Assembly: GCA_036513315.1 (NCBI GenBank)
Contig: DATBZF010000065.1
Location: 84,898 to 148,897 of the forward strand
Direction of reading: 5' to 3'
Length of the DNA stretch: 64,000 nt
Origin: Roseiarcus sp036513315
Lineage (GTDB): Bacteria; Pseudomonadota; Alphaproteobacteria; Rhizobiales; Beijerinckiaceae
Shown: positions 28,232 through 36,141 of the stretch, piece by piece
Position numbering within the stretch: the stretch's first letter is position 1
Layout: the number at the start of each line of letters is the position of its first letter
Notes under the pieces: generated by a model
The model's input: the letters and a program-made list of their open reading frames with translations, nothing else
What the model was told of the DNA's origin: nothing
The model's database searches: none
Translations under genes and position numbers: made by a program

Positions 28232-29200
28232 ATGGAGACGATCATGCAGGCGGAATTGGATCGACGCACGCTCCTCAAAAGTGTGGCGATGGCGGCGGCC
28301 GGCTCTGGCGGCGCGGGCGCGGCGGAGGCGCAGGGCGTCCAACATTCGGCCGGCGCTGAACGGCCAAAGACGCCGGCGCCGGTGGGCGCCACCGACAGCC
28401 ATATCCATGTTTACGACAGCCGTTTCCCGATCGCGGCGAACGCGACGCTGCGCCCGCCGGACGCCAGCGTCGGCGAATATCGCCTGCTCCAGCAACGCCT
28501 CGGAACAAGCCGCGTGGTGGTGGTGCAGCCCTCGACCTATGGGACCGACAATAGCTGCACGCTCGACGCGGTGGCGCAACTGGGTTTGACGGTGGCGCGC
28601 GCGGTCGCCGTCGTCGATTCGAGCGTCACCGACGCCGAGCTCAAGCGGCTCGACGCGCATGGCGTGCGCGCCATAAGGTTCAACGTGGTGATGAAAGGCG
28701 GCACGACGACCATCGACATGCTCGAGCCATTGTCGAAACGCGTACACGAACTCGGCTGGCACGTTCAGATCCATATGACGGCTGACCAGATCGCCCAGTC
28801 CGAGGATTTGTTCGCGCGCCTCGCCTCGCCGATCCTGTTCGACCATCGCGGCCACGTCCCTGTTGAGGGTGGAACGAACCATCCCGCTTTTGCGGTCATG
28901 CGAAGGCTGCTCGACGCCGGCCGCGCCTGGGTCAAACTGTCGAGCGTCTATCAGGATTCGAAGATCGGCGCGCCGACCTATGCCGACACGACGCCGGTCG
29001 CCAAGGCCTTTGTGCAAAGCGCGCCCCAGCGCGTGGTGTGGGGCAGCGATTGGCCGCATCCGACCGAAAAGGCGGGCGCCAAGCCCGACGATTCCATCCT
29101 GTTCGACCTGCTCGCGGAATGGGCGCCGGACGCGGCGCTGCGCCAACGCATATTGGTGGACAATCCCGCGGAACTCTTCGGCTTTCCACGCCAAGGCTAG
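28232..29200 (+). CDS. exported amidohydrolase-superfamily lactonase/isomerase-like protein
   Basis: Encodes 322 residues. The N-terminus has a twin-arginine-like signal (DRRTLLKSVAMAAAGSGG), so it is probably exported folded. The rest is an amidohydrolase TIM barrel of COG3618/PF04909: ATDSHIHVYDSRFP with the first metal histidines, VQPSTYGTDN, HMTADQ, FDHRGHVP and WGSDWPHPTE near the end. Relatives include 2-pyrone-4,6-dicarboxylate lactonase and D-galactarolactone isomerase, which would suit a sugar-lactone pathway with the KdgD-like enzyme nearby. An alternative ATG at 28244 has a better ribosome site (GGAG, six bases). It forms an operon with the tandem NIPSNAP gene. Confidence 0.82.
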   Translation: METIMQAELDRRTLLKSVAMAAAGSGGAGAAEAQGVQHSAGAERPKTPAPVGATDSHIHVYDSRFPIAANATLRPPDASVGEYRLLQQRLGTSRVVVVQPSTYGTDNSCTLDAVAQLGLTVARAVAVVDSSVTDAELKRLDAHGVRAIRFNVVMKGGTTTIDMLEPLSKRVHELGWHVQIHMTADQIAQSEDLFARLASPILFDHRGHVPVEGGTNHPAFAVMRRLLDAGRAWVKLSSVYQDSKIGAPTYADTTPVAKAFVQSAPQRVVWGSDWPHPTEKAGAKPDDSILFDLLAEWAPDAALRQRILVDNPAELFGFPRQG

Positions 29201-29246
29201 CGCAGCGGCAAATGCTGTCAGCGCCAGCTTGCCGCGCTCGGAGCCG

Positions 29247-30116
29247 TCAGGCGTCTTCGCGAACGGCGGCGCCCTCACTGGCTCTGGCGATGCGCGCAGC
29301 GATCTCCTGATAGCGATGTAGGGAGTGCGAAAGATGGCGCCGCGCGGCCTTTCGCGCCGCCGCCGCGTTCTGCGCCTGGATCGCCTCAAAGATCGCGACA
29401 TGTTCGGCCTGGATGCGACGCAAATACTGACCGCGTTGCCGGTCGCTTTCGCTCACCACGTTGATCATCTGACGCGGGATGATGAAATTGCCGAGAAATT
29501 CGAGGAACTGCGGAAAGTAGCGGTTCTGCGACGAACGAAAAATTGCGAGATGGAACTTGAAGTCGGCGTCGACCGCATTGCCGCCCCGCTCGATCTCGGT
29601 TTCGATGGCGCCCAACGCCGCCTTGATGCGCACGAGGTCCTCGCCGCTTCGGCGCTCGGCAGCGAGCCCGGAGGCTTCGATCTCCAGGCTCATGCGCAGT
29701 TCAAGAACCTGCAGGACGTCCGATCCCGATTTCAATTCGCTCGGATCGATACGGAAGGGCCAGCGCTGCACGTCGCTGGCGACAAACGCCCCAAGGCCCT
29801 GCCGCGTAATGACGAGCCCATCGGCGCGCAAGGCGGCGACCGCCTCGCGAACGACGGTTCGGCTCACCCCGGTTGCAACCGACAGTTCCTGTTCGGTCGG
29901 CAGGCGCGATCCCGGCAACAGGCGCCCGCTGCGGATCTCGGCGGAAAGCCTTTGGGCTAATTCCTGAGTCCGATTGAGCGTGGGGCCCAGCGTCAGCGAA
30001 ATGTTTCTGATTTTCTTCACGAAGGCGCGCCATCCATCCAAATAGCCTCGTCGATCCGTATTGTACCGAAGGCCTCTCTTACAAGGGGCAATCGCCCGGT
30101 TTTCACCGGTATTCAC
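29247..30116 (-). CDS. FadR-type GntR transcriptional regulator
   Basis: Encodes 289 residues from the GTG at 30116 (GGAG five bases upstream); a GTG at 30020 would give 257. Winged helix (about 52–113): ELAQRLSAEIRSGRLLPGSRLPTEQELSVATGVSRTVV-type sequence with VREAVAALRADGLV. The C-terminal FCD domain (about 130–280) shows the usual metal-site histidines, in DFKFHLAIF, AEHVAIFEAI and HLSHSLHRY. FCD regulators sense small organic acids. It lies divergent from pqqA, with site D between them, inside an island with six similar palindromes, and is the only GntR gene seen there. It is therefore the likely regulator of the set. Confidence 0.88.
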   Translation of the reverse strand: MNTGENRAIAPCKRGLRYNTDRRGYLDGWRAFVKKIRNISLTLGPTLNRTQELAQRLSAEIRSGRLLPGSRLPTEQELSVATGVSRTVVREAVAALRADGLVITRQGLGAFVASDVQRWPFRIDPSELKSGSDVLQVLELRMSLEIEASGLAAERRSGEDLVRIKAALGAIETEIERGGNAVDADFKFHLAIFRSSQNRYFPQFLEFLGNFIIPRQMINVVSESDRQRGQYLRRIQAEHVAIFEAIQAQNAAAARKAARRHLSHSLHRYQEIAARIARASEGAAVREDA

Positions 30117-30306
30117 GCAATCTCCAACGTCAGGAATTCACCTCCCGCGCGCCCGCGAAAACCCCGAGCATGCTAGCCTGAGCGCGGACGCCGCTCCATT
30201 GCGCCGCCGCGACAGGACATAGCGCTCGCCGCCTGGACGATACTGCGAGCCGGACGAGGCGGATGCGATGTCGCACGCGGCTTCCAGGAACGTATCACGA
30301 CATAGG

Positions 30307-30319
30307 GTCATCATACAAA
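30307..30319 (+). promoter_or_regulatory. GntR-type site D (gntR / pqqA)
   Basis: GTCATCATACAAA, sharing 12 of 13 bases with site C and the TTGTATGAT core (reverse strand) with A and F. It lies 84 bp upstream of pqqA and 191 bp upstream of the gntR start, a position that allows control of pqqA and autoregulation. Confidence 0.6.
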
Positions 30320-30402
30320 TGGCTTGTCCGGGGCGCCGGCCGATGCTATGTCAATCGGGCAATCCGCCGACGACCTCGGCGATCCACGCAACGGAGTGAA
30401 TT

Positions 30403-30480
30403 ATGTCCTGGACAACACCGACGATCGTTGAAATGTGCATCGGCATGGAAGTGACGAGTTACCAGTCCGCCGGGATCTGA
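30403..30480 (+). CDS. pqqA: PQQ precursor peptide PqqA
   Basis: A 25-residue peptide, too short for ordinary gene finding. It contains the invariant PqqA core MEVTSY, with the glutamate (E16) and tyrosine (Y20) that PqqE/PqqD crosslink to make pyrroloquinoline quinone, preceded by the typical WTTPTIVEMCIG. GGAG lies six bases before the ATG. Length is normal for the family (about 22–29). No pqqB, C, D or E is in the window, so this is a free-standing precursor gene. Its promoter carries GntR-type site D, so precursor supply may be raised when the PQQ dehydrogenase at 18.9 kb is induced. Confidence 0.9.
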   Translation: MSWTTPTIVEMCIGMEVTSYQSAGI

Positions 30481-30750
30481 ATCCGCGATTTCGCTGAGAT
30501 AAGGCTGAGCCCGCCTCCGCCAGGCGACGGGCGTCAGTTCGTCCGTTTCCATGGCTTGCCTCCCGCGTGCGCGGGCTTCCGCTGGCCGCGGATACCTGGC
30601 GCGCGGGGACGTTGGAACATTTGTCCTGAGCCACGCAGCCGCCAAAGAAGCAACAGTCCCCATGACCTCCACGGCGAAGCGGCGCTCCAGGACCGCCTGC
30701 CGATCTTGGTCGGCCAGTTCGGCCGGGGGGGCGCCAACAGAGGTTATTTC
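30481..30750. other. spacer between pqqA and the KdgD-like gene
   Basis: 270 bp with no convincing gene. It contains a perfect 6-bp GC hairpin, CCCGCG-TG-CGCGGG (30562–30575), without a T-run. Both flanking genes point right, so read-through from pqqA into the dehydratase gene is possible. Open frames on either strand here have no family resemblance. Confidence 0.45.
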
Positions 30751-31668
30751 ATGGCGAGTCAACCAGAGCATTTGAAAGCGGCGGTCAGCGCCGGATTGCT
30801 CTCCTTTCCGGTCACCCATTTCACCGCGGACGGCGCCTTCGATCCTGAAAACTACCGCCATCATGTCGCCGCCCTGCTCGCCCATGGCCCCGCCGCCTTG
30901 TTCGCCGCCGGTGGAACAGGAGAATTCTTTTCACTCGGCCTCGATGAATACGAAGAGATCATCGCCGCAGCCGTCGAGACGGCGGCCGGCAAGACGCCTG
31001 TTATCGCCGGGGTTGGCTATGGCGCGGCGCTGGCGGTTGAATTCGCGCGGCGCGCAGAACGCGCCGGCGCCGACGGCATATTGTTGTTGCCGCACTATCT
31101 CATCCAGGTGGAGCAGGAAGGCCTTCGTCGCCATGTCGCCGCGCTGTGCCGCGCCGTCGACATCGGCATCATCGTCTATCATCGCGACAATTGCCTGTTC
31201 GACATCGACACGTTGCGCGCTCTATGCGACGCCCATCCGAATTTGATCGGGTTCAAGGACGGCCATGGCAGCGTCGAACAACTGACCTGCATTCGCGCAT
31301 TGATGGGCGACAGACTGGCCTATATCGGCGGAATGCCGACGGCGGAGGTCTTCGCCGACGCCAATCATGGCATCGGCGTCTCGACCTATTCCTCGGCCGT
31401 CTTCAACTTCGTTCCCGAATTCGCGTTGCGCTTCCATGCCGCGGTTCAGGCGCGGGACCGCGCCTTCACCAACGACGCATTGCGGCGCTTCTTCGTGCCC
31501 TATCTCGCCATCCGCAACCGGCGGCGCGGCTATGCGGTCAGCATCGTCAAATCAGGCCTGCGCGTCATCGGTCGTCCGGCCGGCCCGGTCCGCGCGCCGC
31601 TGGTCGATCTCACATCCGAGGAGGAGGGATTGTTGGCCGCCCTCATTGAAACGGCGACGCGACAGTAG
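30751..31668 (+). CDS. kdgD: 5-dehydro-4-deoxyglucarate dehydratase-like (KdgD)
   Basis: Encodes 305 residues of the DapA/NAL superfamily, KdgD branch. Landmarks: GLLSFPVTHF (15–24), FAAGGTGEFFSL (51–62), catalytic Y143 in IVYHRDN, Schiff-base K169 in LIGFKDG, then GGMPTAEVF and STYSSAVFNFVPEF. KdgD converts 5-dehydro-4-deoxy-D-glucarate to 2,5-dioxopentanoate (alpha-ketoglutarate semialdehyde) with loss of CO2 and water, the late step of oxidative galacturonate/glucarate breakdown. The ATG at 30751 matches the family start; the frame stays open upstream but that part has no homologous features. No aldarate dehydratase or semialdehyde dehydrogenase is adjacent. Confidence 0.87.
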   Translation: MASQPEHLKAAVSAGLLSFPVTHFTADGAFDPENYRHHVAALLAHGPAALFAAGGTGEFFSLGLDEYEEIIAAAVETAAGKTPVIAGVGYGAALAVEFARRAERAGADGILLLPHYLIQVEQEGLRRHVAALCRAVDIGIIVYHRDNCLFDIDTLRALCDAHPNLIGFKDGHGSVEQLTCIRALMGDRLAYIGGMPTAEVFADANHGIGVSTYSSAVFNFVPEFALRFHAAVQARDRAFTNDALRRFFVPYLAIRNRRRGYAVSIVKSGLRVIGRPAGPVRAPLVDLTSEEEGLLAALIETATRQ

Positions 31669-31735
31669 CGGTGCGCCGACAGGGCGCCGATTCTGATAGA
31701 CTCGCGAGCGAGGGGCGACCGATTGTACGGGTTCG

Positions 31736-31905
31736 CGACATAGGAGACGAATGACTGAGGGCGGATTCCATCATTGCTTGCATGGCGGAGCGGAGGGCGA
31801 TCCTTGAGTTCAAACTCCTCTCGCGCATAATCGCCTCCATGCAATCAATGAGCGGCTGTCGCCACAAGCGGCGCCCAACTCAGATGTGCTCGAACTCGAA
31901 TGCCT
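31736..31905 (+). repeat. dispersed hairpin repeat, long copy
   Basis: Within the 333-bp gap between the KdgD-like gene and the ABC binding protein (31669–32001; no gene seen). The arms TCATTGCTTGCATGG and CCATGCAATCAATGA form an imperfect long hairpin around a 40-bp insert with CTCTCGCGCATAATCGCC. It matches 39198–39325 over both flanks (AATGACTGAGGGCGGATTCC versus AATGACCGAGAGCGGATTCC; GTGCTCGAACTCGAA versus GTGCTCAAATCCGAA), except that copy lacks the insert. Possibly a MITE- or REP-like element. Confidence 0.7.
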
Positions 31906-32001
31906 TTCCATCGAGTTTTGCGATGTGAAAGGCGGAATAACAGGCGGCCAGGCAAGGGCCGCGATGAACGAGCGCCGCAGGCGCCGTCGAGGGAGGAACA
32001 G

Positions 32002-33327
32002 ATGAGCGAGATTACAAGACGGGGAATGCTCAAATCCGGCGCCGCCGCGGCGGGGCTCGCTGGAGCCGGCCTCCTCAAGAGCCGGACCGCGCTGGCCGAT
32101 GTCGCCTGGAACGGCGCCGCCCCAGAGCCCGGCGCTTCGATCCGCGTGCTGCGCTGGAAACAATTCATCCAGGCCGAATTCGACAGTTTCGTCGCCAATT
32201 CCAACAAATTCTCCGAACAGACCGGCGTGAAGGTGCGCGTCGACGCCGAGAACTGGGACGACATCCGCCCGAAAGCCGCGGTCGCCGCCAATGTCGGGGC
32301 CGGCCCCGACATCATCATGGGCACCAATGACGATCCGTTCAAATTCTCCGACAAGCTGCTCGACATGACCGAACTTGCCGAATATCTCGGCGCAAAATAC
32401 GGCGGCTGGTACCCGATCGCCAAGACCTATGGCATGCTCGGCAAGAAATGGATCGCGCTGCCGCAAGGCGCCACCGGCGGCTGCCTCAACTATCGCATCA
32501 GCACGATGCGCGCCGCCGGCTTCGAGGAATTCCCCAAAGACCTCGCCGGCTATCTCAAACTATGCCAGGGCCTGAAGGCGGCGGGCAAGCCGGCCGGCTT
32601 CGCCCTCGGTCACGCCACCGGCGACGCCAACGGCTGGGTGCATTGGTGCCTGTGGGCGCATGGCGGCAAGATGGTCGACGACAACAACAATGTCGTCATC
32701 GATTCGCCCGAGACTGTCGCCGCCCTCGAATACGCCAAACAGCTCTATGCGACCTATATCGACGGCGTCCTCTCGTGGAACGATTCGAGCAACAATAAAG
32801 CGTTTCTCGCCGACCAGATCAGCCTGACCTTCAACGGCATATCGATCTACACGGTCGCCAAGAACTCTCCCGAACCGGCGCTGCGGGCGATCGCCGCCGA
32901 CATGAACCATTCCAACATGCCGATCGGCCCGGTCGGGCATCCAACGGAACAGCAGAACATCCTCAGCACCTATTCCTACGCCTACACCAAATATCCCAAC
33001 GCCGTGCGCGAATATCTGCGCTTCATGTGGGAAAAGGCGCAGGTCGATGTCTGGGAGACCGCGTCGAACGGCTATGTCGCGCCGCCCCTGCCCGCCTGGA
33101 ACGACAACCCGATCTGGACCGCCGATCCCAAGACGACGCCGTTTCGCGACGTGCTGAAATATGCGCTCGACGTCGGCTATTCCGGCAAGCTCGGCCAGGC
33201 CTCAGCGGCGGTGATGGGCGATTTCGTCTGCGTCGACATGTTCGCCGAGGCTTGCACCGGCGCCCAGACCGCCAAGGGGGCCGCGCAACGCGCCGCCGAT
33301 CGCGCCAAGCGCTATTACAAGAGCTGA
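32002..33327 (+). CDS. ABC sugar-type solute-binding protein
   Basis: Encodes 441 residues. A twin-arginine-like signal (ITRRGMLKSGAAAAG) precedes the mature family 1 binding-protein fold: SIRVLRWKQFIQAEFD, then the ligand-cleft regions GPDIIMGTNDDPF, WIALPQGATGGCLNYR and GWVHWCLWAHGGKMVDD. It captures a carbohydrate or sugar acid for the two permeases encoded next. GGGAGGA lies before the ATG. No ATPase gene accompanies this operon; the UgpC-type ATPase at 14181 is a likely partner. Confidence 0.87.
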   Translation: MSEITRRGMLKSGAAAAGLAGAGLLKSRTALADVAWNGAAPEPGASIRVLRWKQFIQAEFDSFVANSNKFSEQTGVKVRVDAENWDDIRPKAAVAANVGAGPDIIMGTNDDPFKFSDKLLDMTELAEYLGAKYGGWYPIAKTYGMLGKKWIALPQGATGGCLNYRISTMRAAGFEEFPKDLAGYLKLCQGLKAAGKPAGFALGHATGDANGWVHWCLWAHGGKMVDDNNNVVIDSPETVAALEYAKQLYATYIDGVLSWNDSSNNKAFLADQISLTFNGISIYTVAKNSPEPALRAIAADMNHSNMPIGPVGHPTEQQNILSTYSYAYTKYPNAVREYLRFMWEKAQVDVWETASNGYVAPPLPAWNDNPIWTADPKTTPFRDVLKYALDVGYSGKLGQASAAVMGDFVCVDMFAEACTGAQTAKGAAQRAADRAKRYYKS

Positions 33328-33364
33328 TGGCAATCGAGACAAGCGGAACGGCGCCGGGAGAAGG

Positions 33365-34318
33365 ATGATGGTGGCGGACGCCCAGCCCATTGCCCGGCCA
33401 ATCCCGGCCTGGCGCCGCCTTATCGGACGCCTTGCCGACGATCGCAATGTCCTCGGCTTTGTCTTCATGCTGCCGGCGGCGGCGATCCTGCTGCTCTTCC
33501 TTGCCTATCCCCTCGGCCTCGGATTCTGGCTCGGCCTCACCGACACGCCGATCGGCGCGCCGGGCCATTTCGTCGGCCTCGACAATTTCATTTCGCTTGC
33601 CCAGGATTCCGTGTTCTGGCTCGCGGTGTTCAACACGACGTTCTACACGGTTGTCGCCAGCTTCCTGAAGTTCTTCCTCGGTCTCTATCTCGCGCTGCTG
33701 CTCAATCGGCGGCTGCCATTCAAATCGCTGCTGCGGGCGATCGTGCTGCTGCCTTTTGTCGTGCCGACGGTTCTGTCGGCGATCGCCTTCTGGTGGATCT
33801 ACGATCCGCAATTTTCGATCGTCTCCTGGGCGCTAATCAAGTTCGGCCTGCTCCACAGCTATATCGATTTCCTCGGCGATCCCTGGCATGCGCGCTGGGC
33901 GGTTATCGCGGCGAACGTCTGGCGCGGCATTCCCTTCGTCGCGATCACGCTGCTCGCCGGATTGCAGACGATTTCGCCTTCGCTTTATGAGGCGGCGACG
34001 CTCGATGGCGCCAGTTCCTGGCAGCGCTTCTATTACATCACCCTGCCGGTGCTTTCGCCGATCATCGCCGTGGTGATGACCTTTTCGGTACTGCTCACTT
34101 TCACCGACTTTCAGCTCATCTATGCGATCACCCGCGGCGGCCCGATCAACGCCACCCATCTGATGGCGACCCTGTCGTTCGAGCGGGCGATTACCGGCGG
34201 CCATCTCGGCGAGGGCGCGGCGATCGCCGACGCGATGGTTCCGTTTCTGCTTGCCGCTATCCTGTTCAGCTATTTCGGACTGCAACGTCGGCGCTGGCAG
34301 CAGGGATCGCGGGACTAA
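33365..34318 (+). CDS. ABC sugar permease, MalF type
   Basis: Encodes 317 residues with six membrane helices (first about 30–55) and the EAA loop in LYEAATLDGASSWQRFYYITLPVLSP, which docks the ATPase. Starts MM with AGAAGG upstream, 37 bp after the binding-protein gene. It forms the import channel with the next gene product. Confidence 0.88.
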   Translation: MMVADAQPIARPIPAWRRLIGRLADDRNVLGFVFMLPAAAILLLFLAYPLGLGFWLGLTDTPIGAPGHFVGLDNFISLAQDSVFWLAVFNTTFYTVVASFLKFFLGLYLALLLNRRLPFKSLLRAIVLLPFVVPTVLSAIAFWWIYDPQFSIVSWALIKFGLLHSYIDFLGDPWHARWAVIAANVWRGIPFVAITLLAGLQTISPSLYEAATLDGASSWQRFYYITLPVLSPIIAVVMTFSVLLTFTDFQLIYAITRGGPINATHLMATLSFERAITGGHLGEGAAIADAMVPFLLAAILFSYFGLQRRRWQQGSRD

Positions 34319-34321
34319 GCG

Positions 34322-35194
34322 ATGGCCAAAGCGAGCGGACCGGAAGGGATGGACTATCTGGAACGGCTGCCGCGTCGCGTGGTGACGCTGTACCTGCCGC
34401 TGGCCATTTTCGTCTTCGTGCTGCTGTTTCCGTTCTATTGGATGACGACGACGACCTTCAAGCCGGACGAAGAGCTCTATGATTATGCACGCTTCAACCC
34501 GTTCTGGGTCGTTCGTCCGACGCTGACGCATATCTACAAGCTCCTCTTCGAGACGAGCTATCCGCAATGGCTATTCAACACGATGCTCGTCGCGGTCGCC
34601 TCGACGGCGCTGTCGTTGTTCTCCAGCGTCTGCGCGGCTTACGCGATCGAGCGGCTACGCTTCGCCGGCTCGCGCTATATCGGCCTCGCCATCTTTCTCG
34701 CCTATCTCGTGCCGCCGAGCATCCTGTTCATTCCACTCGCCGCGATCATCTTCCAGCTTGGCCTTTACGACAGCGACTGGGCGCTGATCCTGACCTATCC
34801 GACCTTCCTGATCCCGTTCTGCACCTGGCTGCTGATGGGCTATTTCCGCACCATTCCCTACGAGCTGGAGGAATGCGCGCTGATCGACGGCGCCTCGCGC
34901 CTGCAGGTGCTGCGATGGATCACGCTGCCCCTGGCGCTGCCCGGCCTCATCTCCGCCGGCATTTTCGCTTTCACTCTGTCGTGGAACGAATTCATCTATG
35001 CCCTCACCTTCATTTCGTCGTCCGAGAACAAAACCGTAGCGGTCGGCGCCATCACCGAACTCGTCGAGGGCGATGTCTATCACTGGGGCTCGCTGATGGC
35101 GGCGGCGTTGCTCGGCTCGCTGCCCGTGGTGGTCCTCTATTCGTTCTTCGTCGAATATTATGTGTCGAGCCTGACCGGAGCGGTGAAGGAATAG
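34322..35194 (+). CDS. ABC sugar permease, MalG type
   Basis: Encodes 290 residues with six membrane helices (first about 20–42). The EAA loop reads YELEECALIDGASRLQVLRWITLPLALPG. The start codon lies three bases after the previous stop, so it is co-translated with the first permease. The operon continues 45 bp downstream with an exported hydrolase rather than an ATPase. Confidence 0.88.
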   Translation: MAKASGPEGMDYLERLPRRVVTLYLPLAIFVFVLLFPFYWMTTTTFKPDEELYDYARFNPFWVVRPTLTHIYKLLFETSYPQWLFNTMLVAVASTALSLFSSVCAAYAIERLRFAGSRYIGLAIFLAYLVPPSILFIPLAAIIFQLGLYDSDWALILTYPTFLIPFCTWLLMGYFRTIPYELEECALIDGASRLQVLRWITLPLALPGLISAGIFAFTLSWNEFIYALTFISSSENKTVAVGAITELVEGDVYHWGSLMAAALLGSLPVVVLYSFFVEYYVSSLTGAVKE

Positions 35195-35239
35195 GAAACG
35201 CGGTCAGCGCCGAGGAAATTTCGATAAGGAGACTGATCC

Positions 35240-36064
35240 ATGTCGATCGCTGGCCGCGGACTTCAACGCCTCGCCATTATGTTTCTCCTGTTGTTCGGCG
35301 CGTGCGCTATCGCCGCGATCGGCGCGCCGGCCCGCGCCGCCGACAAGATCGGCGTCGTGCTGATGCATGGCGAACAGGGCGCGCCCGGCCGCGTCATCGA
35401 CGGCCTGGGGCAAGCCCTGGAGAAGGCGGGCTATCTCGTCGGCCGCCCTGACATGTGCTGGTCGACCCGCCGCGCCTATGAGGCGACATTTCCCGAATGC
35501 CTCGCCCTGATCGACGATGCGATCGTCAAATTGAAGAACCTCGGCGCGGGCGCGATCGTGGTCGGCGGCTTCAGCCTCGGCGGCAATGCCGCCATCGCCT
35601 ATGGCGCGGACAAAAGCGGATTGCTTGGAATCTTCGCCATCGCGCCCGCCCACGACGCGCTGGCGCTGACAGAAAACGCCGATGTCGCCGCCAGCATCGC
35701 CCACGCAAGCGAACTAGTGGCCGCCGGCAAGGGCGACGAAACCGCGACCTTCATCGATATCGCTTTCGGCCCGGCCGGGCCCTATGCGACCGAGATCGCC
35801 ACCTCACCGGCAATCTACCTAAGCTTCTTCGGCCCCACCTCGCGCGCCAATATCCCTGATAATGCGCGCAAGCTCGCGGCCCCGCTGCTCTGGGTGGCCG
35901 GCGCCGACGATCCGACGCAAAGCGGCGGCCCCGGCTATGCCTTCTCCCATGCCCCGGCCAATTCGCTCAATCGCTATGTCACGGTCGCCGGCGGCCACCC
36001 CGGCGCGCCTGATAGGGCCAAAGATGCGGTCCTCGCCTGGCTCAAGGATGTGGCGGGGCAGTGA
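35240..36064 (+). CDS. exported alpha/beta-hydrolase
   Basis: Encodes 274 residues with a signal peptide (about 1–34, ending ARAAD). Alpha/beta-hydrolase features are VVLMHGEQG (oxyanion region), the nucleophile elbow GFSLGG (S112), an acid candidate in AGADDP and a histidine candidate in VAGGHPGAPD. It would act in the periplasm as an esterase or lactonase. Its place right after the ABC sugar permeases suggests it releases or trims the transported compound. GGAG precedes the ATG. Dienelactone-hydrolase-like families are the nearest resemblance. Confidence 0.78.
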   Translation: MSIAGRGLQRLAIMFLLLFGACAIAAIGAPARAADKIGVVLMHGEQGAPGRVIDGLGQALEKAGYLVGRPDMCWSTRRAYEATFPECLALIDDAIVKLKNLGAGAIVVGGFSLGGNAAIAYGADKSGLLGIFAIAPAHDALALTENADVAASIAHASELVAAGKGDETATFIDIAFGPAGPYATEIATSPAIYLSFFGPTSRANIPDNARKLAAPLLWVAGADDPTQSGGPGYAFSHAPANSLNRYVTVAGGHPGAPDRAKDAVLAWLKDVAGQ

Positions 36065-36141
36065 TCGCGTCGCAGCGCGCTCTTTGGGAACGCGGCCTGC
36101 CGGCCGCAGCGGGCGGGACGCCGCGATCCCCATAGCGCGCC

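Noticed and set aside
27545..29401. 618-codon minus-strand frame
   Set aside because: Antisense shadow of the tandem NIPSNAP and amidohydrolase genes, Arg/His-rich with no domain.
30556..30750. N-terminal extension of the KdgD-like protein
   Set aside because: Arg/Pro-rich, outside the family length, and ATG 30751 fits known starts.
30346..30885. 179-codon minus-strand frame opposite pqqA
   Set aside because: It is antisense to the well-supported pqqA and the start of kdgD and shows no recognisable motif.
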